From Flintibacter faecis (GTDB lineage: Bacteria; Bacillota; Clostridia; Oscillospirales; Oscillospiraceae), in contig NZ_JACOPN010000013.1 of NCBI RefSeq assembly GCF_014287875.1, positions 1 to 29,872 of the forward strand: a stretch of 29,872 nt of DNA, written 5' to 3'. This document shows, in pieces, positions 7,076 to 14,066 of this stretch. Each line of letters begins with the position of its first letter. Positions within the stretch are counted from its first letter, which is position 1. The position numbers and the translations under genes were made by a program. The notes beneath the pieces were generated by a model, which had not been told where the DNA came from, made no database searches, and saw only the letters and a list, made by a program, of their open reading frames with translations.

Positions 7076-8773
7076 ATGAAACAGTCGAATAACAAAAAAT
7101 CCCGTGACGTGACCGCCTTTCTCTATGAAAGACTTTCCCGTGACGATAATCTTGAAGGTGAAAGCTACAGTATCGGCAATCAAAAGAAACTGCTTGCCAA
7201 AGTCGCAAAGGAAAAAGGTTACACAAACCTGGTGCACTTCTTGGATGACGGCATTTCCGGTGTGACGATGGATCGCTCCGGCTTCGTGGAAATGATCCGC
7301 CAGTTAGAACAGGGAAAAGCCGCCGCTGTCTTTGTCAAAGACCTCTCGCGCCTGGGGCGCAATTATATTGAGGTCGGACGGCTGACGGAAGAATTTTTCC
7401 CGGACCATGATATTCGCCTGGTGGCCGTTTCGGATAACATCGACACGGCGGAGGGCGAAAATGAGCTTGCCCCGATCCGCAACCTGTTTAACGAGTGGTA
7501 TGCCCGCGATATCAGCAAAAAGCGGCGCATCAGCAATAAGATCAAGGGCAATGCCGGTGAGCCGATGGGCCAGCCTCCCTATGGTTACATCAAGGACCCG
7601 AATGATCCGAAGCATTGGATCGTGGATGACGAGGCAGCCCAGGTTGTGCGCCGCGTTTACAGCATGACTTTGGAGGGGTTCGGAACAGAGCAGATTGCCG
7701 CCCAGCTTGAAAAGGACGATGTCCTGACCCCGCGGGCCTACTGGCTCACGAAGGGCATCAAACGCCCCGGCAAGGGCAAACAGCAGCCGCCTACCAAGTG
7801 GAACAGCTCCACAATAACCAAAATTCTCTCCCTGCAGGAATACTGTGGTGACATTCTCAATTTCAAAACTTATTCCAAATCCTACAAGAATAAGAAGCGA
7901 ATCGACAATGACCGTGAGAATTGGGTGGTGTTCCAGGACGTCCATGAGGCGATCATCGAGCGTGCTGTGTATGAGCAGGTGCAGCAGAAGCGGGGCAAAA
8001 TCCGCAAGCGCCGCACCAACAACGGAGAACACAATATGTTTTCCGGCCTGCTGGTCTGCGCCGACTGCGGCAGCAACCTTCACTTTCACTTCAATCAGGG
8101 CAATCCAGAGATCAAGTATTTCAACTGCTCCAACTACAAGGGCAACCGTGGCACCTGCACCTCTACCCATTATGTCCGTGTGGACTTCCTGGAGGAAGTG
8201 GTGCTGGGAGAGATACGGCGCTTAACGAAATTCGCCAGCCTCTATGAGAACGAATTTGTAAAAGCGGTGATTGGTCATTCCCAGCAGGCGGAACAGACAG
8301 ACCGCAAGCTGAAGGAAAAGGAACTGAAAACGCTCCTTGCCCGTGATGAAGAATTGGACGGTCTCTTTGAGCGCATCTATGAGGACAATGTTTCCGGCAA
8401 GCTCTCCGATGACCGCTTCGCAAAAATGTCCCGGCGGTATGAGGACGAGCAAAAGGAACTGTCGGAGAAAATAAAAAAGCTCCGCTCCGAAATAGAGAAG
8501 CAGAGCAGCCGTTCCATGACAACGGATATGTTTATCGGTCTTGTCCGCAAGTACACCAGAGCGAGAAAACTGACGCCCAGGATGCTGAACGAACTGATTG
8601 AGAAGATCGAAGTGTTCAATGCTGAGAAGATCGACGGCGTATGGGAGCAGCGGCTTCGCATCCACTATAACTGCGTCGGAACGATCGAGATTCCAACGGT
8701 GTTGCCCCTGCCGATCCCGGAAGTGTCCGTAAATACAAGAAAAGGCGTAGTCGTCAACTACGCCCCCCTGTGA
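7076..8773 (+). CDS. Large serine recombinase of element A
   Basis: A 565-residue site-specific recombinase. The catalytic domain (about 1-160) starts AFLYERLSRDDNLEGESYSI, with the nucleophile Ser21; FVKDLSRLGRNYIEVGRLTE is the second active-site block. The Recombinase domain follows (GQPPYGYIKDPNDPKHWIVD; ~165-290), then a zinc ribbon (CADCGSNLHFHF ... FNCSNYKGNRGTC), a coiled coil with ELDGLFERIYEDNVSGKLSD, and a DUF4368-like tail. The family (TnpX, Tn1549-like Int) excises an element as a circle and inserts it at a short core. A GGAGG site precedes the start. It is the last gene of its module, reading outward, as is common when the recombinase marks the right end. Confidence 0.95.
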   Translation: MKQSNNKKSRDVTAFLYERLSRDDNLEGESYSIGNQKKLLAKVAKEKGYTNLVHFLDDGISGVTMDRSGFVEMIRQLEQGKAAAVFVKDLSRLGRNYIEVGRLTEEFFPDHDIRLVAVSDNIDTAEGENELAPIRNLFNEWYARDISKKRRISNKIKGNAGEPMGQPPYGYIKDPNDPKHWIVDDEAAQVVRRVYSMTLEGFGTEQIAAQLEKDDVLTPRAYWLTKGIKRPGKGKQQPPTKWNSSTITKILSLQEYCGDILNFKTYSKSYKNKKRIDNDRENWVVFQDVHEAIIERAVYEQVQQKRGKIRKRRTNNGEHNMFSGLLVCADCGSNLHFHFNQGNPEIKYFNCSNYKGNRGTCTSTHYVRVDFLEEVVLGEIRRLTKFASLYENEFVKAVIGHSQQAEQTDRKLKEKELKTLLARDEELDGLFERIYEDNVSGKLSDDRFAKMSRRYEDEQKELSEKIKKLRSEIEKQSSRSMTTDMFIGLVRKYTRARKLTPRMLNELIEKIEVFNAEKIDGVWEQRLRIHYNCVGTIEIPTVLPLPIPEVSVNTRKGVVVNYAPL

Positions 8774-8789
8774 ACTCGCTGTATAAAAA

Positions 8790-8832
8790 GCGAGTGTTCT
8801 TACAGCCTTTCAAATGCTGTAAGAACACTCGC
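8790..8832 (+). terminator. 17-bp perfect hairpin after the recombinase
   Basis: GCGAGTGTTCTTACAGC (8790-8806) and its exact complement (8816-8832) flank a 9-base loop, 17 bp after the recombinase stop. There is no T run, so it may be a bidirectional terminator or an end structure of element A rather than a classical terminator. ACTCGC at 8774-8779 can pair with the same GCGAGT, giving an alternative fold. Confidence 0.6.
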
Positions 8833-8951
8833 CATGGTCGGAGTGTAATTATAGGATTTCAGAAAACACAGATATATCAACGGTTTTCTGGCAGTCGGCA
8901 AGAGGTATTTATTCTAAAATCGAATTTTACCAGATACTCGATAATACTCTT

Positions 8952-9938
8952 CTACATCAGATGAATAATATCGCCAATCAAAAGATATGTGTGTATTAAA
9001 TATCTCGAAGCTTCATCTTTTGTAATGTCAGTATGAGTCCCCTTGCAAACAGCGTTGTTTATCGCGTCAAGCCTTTCACCTATACTTTGCAAATCTGCAC
9101 CAACAACTGATGAGTATGTTTTGCTATCGGATTTACCAGCGATAAACTGTATGAGGCGATTTATATATTGATCTTTTCCAATTTTTATTGTCTTCCCATT
9201 TTTAAGTGTGATTGGATCATCGCTCGGTGGATATATACTATCCGCAAAATCATTTAGGATTCGCCTACATGAGTGAATTGCATTGGCCCAATCCTCTGGA
9301 TTATCAGAGTCCATATTTTCATATACGGAGATAAATTTTCTGATTGAATCTGGACATAGTTCCATTAGTTTTTCATTTGTAGAAATCCGGGACTCTGTAA
9401 AAATGTCCTCCATAATATTTCCATATTGAAGACGGCTATATATATTTAATACATAGTCATACAACTTTCCGCTAATTTTTCCAATCCATTTGGTCTGTGA
9501 TGCAATGTCATTTGCAATAGCCAGGCGTTCTTGTCCGCCTTTTGTATGAGCAATAGCGAGTGGAGTAATATCTCCCGAATATGAGGTCGGATCATGTGCC
9601 GCTTGAATTCTCATTTTACCAGTTTCAATATTCTGTTCTAATTGTGAAACTAATGTCAGGTTTGCATATTCAGTTCGCTTCTTGTCTTCCTTTTTGAAAT
9701 AACGCCTTCCGGCAATCTTAGAGATACGCCAAGCATCTGCTGTCATATTTCCATCATCATCTTCAGGATAACCTGATGATTCAAAGCTAAATAATAGAAC
9801 CCCATCAGTATCATTCATTAGGCGGCATAACCGCAGCCCTTTTAAGATGATATTCGTTAGTGGAATTTCAGAGAGTTCAATGTTTTTCAAAATTTCGGCA
9901 GAAAGATTCGTACATTCTTTTAATCTATCGCTATTCAT
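8952..9938 (-). CDS. AbiTii-like putative abortive-infection protein
   Basis: A 328-residue soluble protein starting MNSDRLKECTNLSAEILKNI, from an ATG with GGGAGA upstream (an open frame continues to 10088 but crosses the promoter). The N-terminus (LTNIILKGLRLCRLMNDTDG, then FESSGYP and a YANLTLVSQLEQ helix) resembles the AbiTii domain, named from abortive-infection phage defence. The C-terminal half is helical (RKFISVYENMDSDNPEDWAN, AIHSCRRILNDFADSIYPP, then CKGTHTDITKDEASRYLIHT) and looks HEPN/Apea-like, but I cannot point to a clear Rx4-6H nuclease motif. It is much more AT-rich than both neighbours and stands alone with its own promoter, opposite to the genes on either side, which suggests recent acquisition as a defence cargo. 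Confidence 0.6.
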   Translation of the reverse strand: MNSDRLKECTNLSAEILKNIELSEIPLTNIILKGLRLCRLMNDTDGVLLFSFESSGYPEDDDGNMTADAWRISKIAGRRYFKKEDKKRTEYANLTLVSQLEQNIETGKMRIQAAHDPTSYSGDITPLAIAHTKGGQERLAIANDIASQTKWIGKISGKLYDYVLNIYSRLQYGNIMEDIFTESRISTNEKLMELCPDSIRKFISVYENMDSDNPEDWANAIHSCRRILNDFADSIYPPSDDPITLKNGKTIKIGKDQYINRLIQFIAGKSDSKTYSSVVGADLQSIGERLDAINNAVCKGTHTDITKDEASRYLIHTYLLIGDIIHLM

Positions 9939-9977
9939 TACAATCTCCCACTTTTTCAGTTTCAAATCTATAGGAGA

Positions 9978-10006
9978 ATTATAACATACAGTAGAAAATG
10001 TGTCGA
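9978..10006 (-). promoter_or_regulatory. Promoter of the AbiTii-like gene
   Basis: On the minus strand TCGACA (10006-10001) and TATAAT (9983-9978) are 17 bases apart, with TG directly before the -10 box. It lies ~40 bp upstream of the chosen ATG and supports that start. Confidence 0.7.
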
Positions 10007-10020
10007 CATAAATTTGTTTA

Positions 10021-10053
10021 AAACGCCGCCCAGCAGGACAACGGGCGGCGTTT
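10021..10053. terminator. Bidirectional terminator between the AbiTii-like gene and element B
   Basis: AAACGCCGCCC (10021-10031) pairs with GGGCGGCGTTT (10043-10053), with T runs on both strands. It insulates the divergent units. Confidence 0.8.
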
Positions 10054-10091
10054 TCATATATAAAACCATGAAGGGAGGTCACTTCCACCCG

Positions 10092-10116
10092 GCCAGTCTG
10101 CGGACTGGCTTTTTTT
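10092..10116 (+). terminator. Small terminator just before the ParB-like gene
   Basis: GCCAGTC - tgcg - GACTGGC followed by seven Ts. It lies 26 bp upstream of the parB-like start, so it probably ends or attenuates transcription entering element B. Confidence 0.7.
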
Positions 10117-10141
10117 CATGCCATAAAAAGGAGGTTTGCAA

Positions 10142-11608
10142 ATGGCAGATGATAAGAAAAATATTCCCGAGGCAGCCCCGCCCGCCGAGGCTCCCGCTCC
10201 CGCGGTAGAAAATACCGCCGTGCCGGAGCAGCCCACTCCCGAGCCTGTGCTGACCAACGCAAAGACGATCATGCTGGAGCACGAGGGGCAGGCGGCGCTC
10301 TTTGAAATGGGCGAGGTCGTGCCTGATCCCGCCGACGCTGTTACCCGCACTGAGGTGGAGGAGCCTGCCGCTCCCGATACCCCCAAGGTTGAAGAGGAGC
10401 AGGCGCAGCCGCCTGATCCCGGCAAGGACAATCCCGCCCTGGCACATTCCGGCAAGGTGGTGGATTTTTCCGCTGCCCGTGACGAGGCGGCCAAGGAGGA
10501 GAAAAAGGCGGTCAAGCAGAAGCCGCCCACCGAAAAGGACAAGCCCGCCAAACCCGGCAGAGGCCGACCGCCCAAGGATGGCAAGGCCGCTCCCGATAAG
10601 GCAAAGCCGCCCAAACCTCGGGACAAAAAGTCCCAAAGCAAGCCTGCCCCGGAGAAGCCTGCCGTGGATAAGGGCGGCGCTCCCGCTGGTGCGGAGGTCA
10701 CGCCGGAGCCATCTGCGCCCCGTGACGCCACTCGACCGGTAAAAGAGGAGATTGTCTATCTCAATCTGTCTGACCTGCATCCGTTCAAAAATCACCCCTT
10801 TGGTGTTCGGGACGATGCGGAAATGCAGGGGCTTGTGGAGTCGGTCAAGGCGGTAGGCGTCAATCAGCCTGCGCTGGTGCGTCCCCGTGAGGATGGCGGC
10901 TATGAGATCATCGCAGGCCACCGCCGCCAGCGGGCAAGCGAGCTTGCCGGATTTGCGAATATGCCGTGTATCGTCCGCAACATGACGGACGATGAAGCCA
11001 TCCTTGCCATGACGGATGACAACCTCCGCCACCGTGAGCGCATTTTGCCCACGGAAAAGGCGCAGTCGCTGAAAATGCAGGTGGAGGCCATCAAGCACCA
11101 AGGCTCCCGTCCCGGTGAGGAGGACAAGGACGCAGGAAAACGCTCCACGCAGGTCGTGGGAGATCGTAACGGCATGAACTACAAGCAGGTGCAGCGGTAT
11201 ATCCGCCTGACCGAGCTTGTGCCGGATTTGCAGAAAATGGTGGACGAGAAAAAGCTGGCGTTCACCCCGGCGGTGGAGATCTCATTCATCCGCCCCAAAA
11301 ATCAGAGGTATATCGCCGTATCCATTGAGGGGCAGCAGTCCTCGCCCTCGCTGTCGCAGGCGCAGAAAATGCGGGAACTGGACAAGGACAGCAAGCTCAA
11401 CGGTGATGTGATCGACGGTATTCTGTCGCAGGAGAAAAAGGAGGTAGACAAGGTGATCATCAATAGTGCGGAACTGGAAAAGTATTTCGGCAAGGACAAG
11501 TCCCCGAGGGAAATGAAAGACAAAATCATTTCTCTGCTGGATGACTGGAAGGCCAAGCAGCCGCCCGAGCTGGGCAAGCCCGAGAAGAAAACGGAGCTTG
11601 AAAAGTGA
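10142..11608 (+). CDS. ParB/Srx-domain DNA-binding protein of a conjugative element
   Basis: A 488-residue protein starting MADDKKNIPEAAPPAEAPAP after an AGGAGG site. Residues 1-200 are low-complexity Pro/Ala/Lys/Glu sequence, probably disordered. From ~201 the ParB N-terminal domain is clear (IVYLNLSDLHPFKNHPFGV; YEIIAGHRRQRASELAGF at ~254-271 holds the GxRRxxA nucleotide-binding box; MTDDNLRHRERILPTEKAQS). A ParB-like HTH and a helical tail follow. Homologues head the conjugation operon of Tn1549-like elements and may bind or partition the excised circle. The long linker is unusual for chromosomal ParB but usual for these elements. The stop codon overlaps a hairpin. Confidence 0.9.
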   Translation: MADDKKNIPEAAPPAEAPAPAVENTAVPEQPTPEPVLTNAKTIMLEHEGQAALFEMGEVVPDPADAVTRTEVEEPAAPDTPKVEEEQAQPPDPGKDNPALAHSGKVVDFSAARDEAAKEEKKAVKQKPPTEKDKPAKPGRGRPPKDGKAAPDKAKPPKPRDKKSQSKPAPEKPAVDKGGAPAGAEVTPEPSAPRDATRPVKEEIVYLNLSDLHPFKNHPFGVRDDAEMQGLVESVKAVGVNQPALVRPREDGGYEIIAGHRRQRASELAGFANMPCIVRNMTDDEAILAMTDDNLRHRERILPTEKAQSLKMQVEAIKHQGSRPGEEDKDAGKRSTQVVGDRNGMNYKQVQRYIRLTELVPDLQKMVDEKKLAFTPAVEISFIRPKNQRYIAVSIEGQQSSPSLSQAQKMRELDKDSKLNGDVIDGILSQEKKEVDKVIINSAELEKYFGKDKSPREMKDKIISLLDDWKAKQPPELGKPEKKTELEK

Positions 11609-11633
11609 CCTTGGGACTTTTTGTCCCGAGGTC
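11607..11633 (+). terminator. Hairpin over the ParB-like stop codon
   Basis: GACCTTGGGAC (11607-11617), loop TTTTT, GTCCCGAGGTC (11623-11633), then TTTCGTTTC. The stem starts inside the TGA stop. Nearly the same stem recurs at 14010-14036. The trailing Ts allow termination here. Confidence 0.7.
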
Positions 11634-11888
11634 TTTCGTTTCCCCGGATGGCCCTTGTGGTTATATCCCCCGTCGCCGCCTGTATTTCAGCATGGCCGGG
11701 AGCGGGCTGTCAAGGGTGCATCGCACCGCCGTTTTCGGCGGCCAGCCCTTGACCGCCTATCCCGGCTATGCTTTTTCTCCGGCAAGCGGCGGGGGTATAT
11801 CCTCCAGAGCCGCCCCCTTTCCCAAGAATGGGAAAGGGTTGGGGTTTGGGTTGACCCGCTACATTATATAAAATCGGAGGTTTTTACA
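11634..11888 (+). other. Gene-free stretch with a nested hairpin
   Basis: No supported gene. GTCAAGGG (11709-11716) pairs with CCCTTGAC (11746-11753), enclosing CCGCCG-TTTT-CGGCGG (11726-11741) and a short TGCatcGCA. It is a compact two-level fold upstream of the DUF4406 gene. It could be a regulatory RNA structure or a protein-binding site. A GGAGG site near its end serves the next gene. Confidence 0.5.
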
Positions 11889-12230
11889 ATGAAACGACCC
11901 CTCGCGTATATCACCGCCGCAGGCGTAAGCAGCGATCACGAAAACACAAAGCTGGCAGCGCAGTATTGCCGCACGGTGTATGAGGCAGGCTTTTCGCCTA
12001 TCTGCCCGACGCTCTATCAGCCGCTTTTCCTCAATGACGCCGTTCCCGAGGAGCATAAGAGCGGCATCGACATGGGGCGCGACCTGCTCCGCCGCTCTCA
12101 TGTGCTGGTGGTGTGCGGTCATACCGTCACCGAGGCCATGAAGAACGACATCGCCGTTGCCCAGCGGCTGGGGATCACCGCCACTACCCTTGAGGGCATT
12201 TTGACCGTCAAGGGACAGGGGCGCAGATAA
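11889..12230 (+). CDS. DUF4406 protein (nucleoside deoxyribosyltransferase-like fold)
   Basis: A 113-residue protein, MKRPLAYITAAGVSSDHENT onward. The pattern of an N-terminal AYITAAG strand, a NTKLAAQYCRTVYEAGFSPICP helix-strand unit, GIDMGRDLLRRSHVLVVCG and a final AVAQRLGIT matches DUF4406, related to nucleoside 2-deoxyribosyltransferases. Such proteins are common beside methylases on phages and conjugative elements; the substrate is unknown. It is followed after 1 bp by the methyltransferase start. Confidence 0.82.
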   Translation: MKRPLAYITAAGVSSDHENTKLAAQYCRTVYEAGFSPICPTLYQPLFLNDAVPEEHKSGIDMGRDLLRRSHVLVVCGHTVTEAMKNDIAVAQRLGITATTLEGILTVKGQGRR

Positions 12231-12231
12231 G

Positions 12232-13317
12232 ATGACGGCGCTCCGGCTGGGGAGCCTGTTTGACGGGATCGGCGTGTTCCCTTTGGCGGCGGTGCGCTGC
12301 GGCATTGAGCCAGTATGGGCAAGCGAGATTGAAAAAGCCCCTATTTCCATCACCAAGCGCCACTTTCCCGATATGGTTCACTTGGGGGATGTGACGAAGC
12401 TGGACGGGCGGGAACTTCCGCCCGTCCATATTATCACCTTTGGCTCACCGTGCCAAAATCTCTCGCAGATCGGCAACCGCAAGGGGCTTGCGGGAGAAAA
12501 GTCCAGCCTGTTTTTTCAAGCCATCCGCATTATCCGTGAAATGAGGGAGGCGACAAATGGTCTATTTCCAGCAATCGCTGTTTGGGAAAATGTCATGGGA
12601 GCGTTTTCATCAAATAACAGGATGGATTTTAGAGCCGTCCTATCCGCTTTCACAGACACCGATGTTTCAATGCCTGCTTCTGGAAGATGGGCAGGAGCCG
12701 GAATGGTGCGAGGGCGAACGCCTGACCTCTGCTGGCGGCTCATGGATGCCCAACATTGGGCAAGCCCCCGGCTGGCACGACGGCAGCGTATCTTTCTTGT
12801 GGCAGACTTTGGAGGACGGCGTTCCCACGAAATACTTTTTAAGCCCCGCACAATGCAGTCACTTTCTGCATCTGGCAGAGATCGCGGGCTGCCCGCCGCC
12901 TGCGGAGATCGAGGCTCTTTTATTGAAGCAGGGCGGCGTGTACCAGTCACCCGACCCTTTCAATGCTTCCGTATGCGGGCGTCCGCCAAGGAGCGGACGG
13001 AAACAGCGTTCCGAAACAGCTTTGGACTGCCAACTGACCCTTTTCCCACTCTGTTAGCGGGCGGTGTTACACCCTTTGCCTTTTGGTATGAGGACGATCC
13101 CGCCGGGGGCTGTGTCCGCTTTCCCACGGAAACGGAATGTGAGCGGCTCATGGGGCTGCCGGAGGGCTGGACAAGGTACGGTGCGGACGGCGAGGAAATC
13201 CTATCCTCCCACCGCTACCGGGCATTGGGAAACGCCATTGCGCTGCCCTGTGCCGAGTACATCATGGTGGGGATCGCGGAGGCGCTGATAAAAGGAGGTG
13301 CAAATGACGGTATTTGA
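12232..13317 (+). CDS. DNA (cytosine-5) methyltransferase
   Basis: A 361-residue C5-cytosine methylase. Motif I is GSLFDGIGVFPLAA (7-20). Motif IV is FGSPCQNLSQIG, with catalytic Cys74. Motif VI is VWENV (~117-121), motif VIII is RRQRIFLVADFGG (~183-195), and motifs IX/X are RALGNAIALPCAEYI near 330-344. It probably modifies the element's own DNA to escape host restriction, working with ArdA just downstream, which it overlaps by 14 bp. The ribosome binding site is weak, suggesting coupling to DUF4406. The region from residue ~109 to ~275 also encodes a second protein in another frame, and there the methylase sequence is unusual (Arg/Gly/Ser-rich around 150-260), as expected if codons are constrained in two frames. 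Confidence 0.92.
   Translation: MTALRLGSLFDGIGVFPLAAVRCGIEPVWASEIEKAPISITKRHFPDMVHLGDVTKLDGRELPPVHIITFGSPCQNLSQIGNRKGLAGEKSSLFFQAIRIIREMREATNGLFPAIAVWENVMGAFSSNNRMDFRAVLSAFTDTDVSMPASGRWAGAGMVRGRTPDLCWRLMDAQHWASPRLARRQRIFLVADFGGRRSHEILFKPRTMQSLSASGRDRGLPAACGDRGSFIEAGRRVPVTRPFQCFRMRASAKERTETAFRNSFGLPTDPFPTLLAGGVTPFAFWYEDDPAGGCVRFPTETECERLMGLPEGWTRYGADGEEILSSHRYRALGNAIALPCAEYIMVGIAEALIKGGANDGI
12557..13057 (+). CDS. Overlapping gene inside the methyltransferase (hypothetical protein)
   Basis: A 166-residue frame lying wholly within the methylase gene in a different forward frame. It starts at an ATG with a near-ideal site (GGGAGG, 6 bases upstream) and has no stop for 501 bp. Its product (MVYFQQSLFGKMSWERFHQI; SGGSW/NIGQAPGWHDGSVSF-like middle; KYFLSPAQCSHFLHLAEIAG; end SETALDCQLTLFPLC) looks like a normal Trp/Cys-containing globular protein. 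I recall similar proteins (FQQSLFGK ... KYxLSxxACxxxLxxA) inside dcm genes of Firmicute phages and conjugative elements. No function is known. A role tied to the methylase, such as a partner or inhibitor, is only a guess. Confidence 0.65.
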   Translation: MVYFQQSLFGKMSWERFHQITGWILEPSYPLSQTPMFQCLLLEDGQEPEWCEGERLTSAGGSWMPNIGQAPGWHDGSVSFLWQTLEDGVPTKYFLSPAQCSHFLHLAEIAGCPPPAEIEALLLKQGGVYQSPDPFNASVCGRPPRSGRKQRSETALDCQLTLFPLC

Positions 13318-14011
13318 AGCCTACATCACCAACCTCGGCAAATACGCCGAGGGGAAGCTTGTGGGCGAAACGCTGAAATTTCCGGCCACCACGGAGGAGG
13401 TGCAATCGCTCTTAAAAAATATCGGCGTGGATGGTGTGCGGTATGAGGAATTTTTTATCACCGCCTTTGACGGCGATGTGATGGGCTTATACGACTATCT
13501 CACCGAGTATGAAAACTTGGACGAGCTGAACCATTTGGCGCATCTCATTTCCGAACTGGACAGCGACGAGATCGAAACGCTGGAGGCCGCACTCAACAAG
13601 GGCGACCACACTTCCAGCGTGGCGGACATCATCAACCTCGTTCATAATCTGGACTGCTATTCCCTCCACCCCGGCGTGACCGACGATGAAACGCTGGGGC
13701 GCATCTATGTAGAGGACATGGAGCTGCTGGATGTGCCGGATAATGTGCTGCCCTACTTCGATTTTGAAGCCTATGGGCGGGATATGCGGATCAACGAGGG
13801 CGGCCACTTCGCCCCCACAGGCTATCTGACCCGCAGCGGCGACTTCAAGGAGGTGTACCACGGCATCGAGGACATTCCCGCCGAACACCGTATTTTTGCG
13901 TACCCCAAGTTGAATATCCGGGAGCAGATGGCGGCCTACAAGGAGGTCATAGACCGTTCCTCTTTGGAGGGCGAACGCCTGCACCCGAGAAAGGAGCATG
14001 ATGAACGCTGA
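13304..14011 (+). CDS. ardA: ArdA-like antirestriction protein
   Basis: A 235-residue acidic protein starting MTVFEAYITNLGKYAEGKLV, from an ATG with AAAGGAGG upstream. The VGETLKFPATTEEVQSLLKN opening, the EEFFITAFDGD strand, and repeated Asp/Glu-rich blocks (LDELNHLAHLISELDSDEIE) are those of ArdA. ArdA dimers mimic bent B-form DNA and block type I restriction enzymes when an element enters a new host. The C-terminal part (YFDFEAYGRDMRINEGGHFA) matches the clostridial ArdA form. Its start overlaps the methylase by 14 bp, so an antirestriction protein and a protective methylase are expressed together. The stop codon lies in a palindromic hairpin. Confidence 0.9.
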   Translation: MTVFEAYITNLGKYAEGKLVGETLKFPATTEEVQSLLKNIGVDGVRYEEFFITAFDGDVMGLYDYLTEYENLDELNHLAHLISELDSDEIETLEAALNKGDHTSSVADIINLVHNLDCYSLHPGVTDDETLGRIYVEDMELLDVPDNVLPYFDFEAYGRDMRINEGGHFAPTGYLTRSGDFKEVYHGIEDIPAEHRIFAYPKLNIREQMAAYKEVIDRSSLEGERLHPRKEHDER

Positions 14012-14036
14012 CCTTGGGACAACTTGTCCCAAGGTC
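14010..14036 (+). repeat. Palindromic hairpin over the ArdA stop codon
   Basis: GACCTTGGGACAA - c - TTGTCCCAAGGTC, a 27-base near-perfect palindrome that starts inside the TGA stop. It matches the stem at 11607-11633 but lacks a T run, so it is more likely a processing signal or protein-binding site than a terminator. Confidence 0.7.
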
Positions 14037-14066
14037 ATAATGCTATCAGAGAGGAGGCGATGACGG

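Larger units (their letters stand above)
1..8890. mobile_element. Element A: mobilizable element (left end off-window)
   Basis: Relaxase, MobC and probable oriT, regulatory genes, sigma/HTH_16, TnpW and serine recombinase form one integrative mobilizable or conjugative module. The recombinase and the hairpin at 8790-8832 suggest the right end lies near 8.8-8.9 kb. No direct repeat of the left end can be checked because that end is outside the window. No type IV secretion gene is seen, so in this window it only shows mobilization ability. Confidence 0.55.

Noticed and set aside
7304..8170. 288-aa minus-strand open frame opposite the element A recombinase
   Set aside because: Antisense shadow; the recombinase on the plus strand is complete with all catalytic motifs.
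9939..10088. 50-residue N-terminal extension of the AbiTii-like gene
   Set aside because: It would include the promoter and a terminator; the ATG at 9938 has its own ribosome binding site.
10079..11101. 340-aa minus-strand open frame opposite the ParB-like gene
   Set aside because: It is the GC-rich shadow of the Pro/Ala/Lys-rich linker and ParB domain; composition is Leu/Gly/Arg-biased and no ribosome binding site or homology is seen.
11541..11888. Upstream extension of the DUF4406 gene to 11541
   Set aside because: It runs through the ParB terminator and the nested hairpin; the ATG at 11889 has GGAGG and the family N-terminus.
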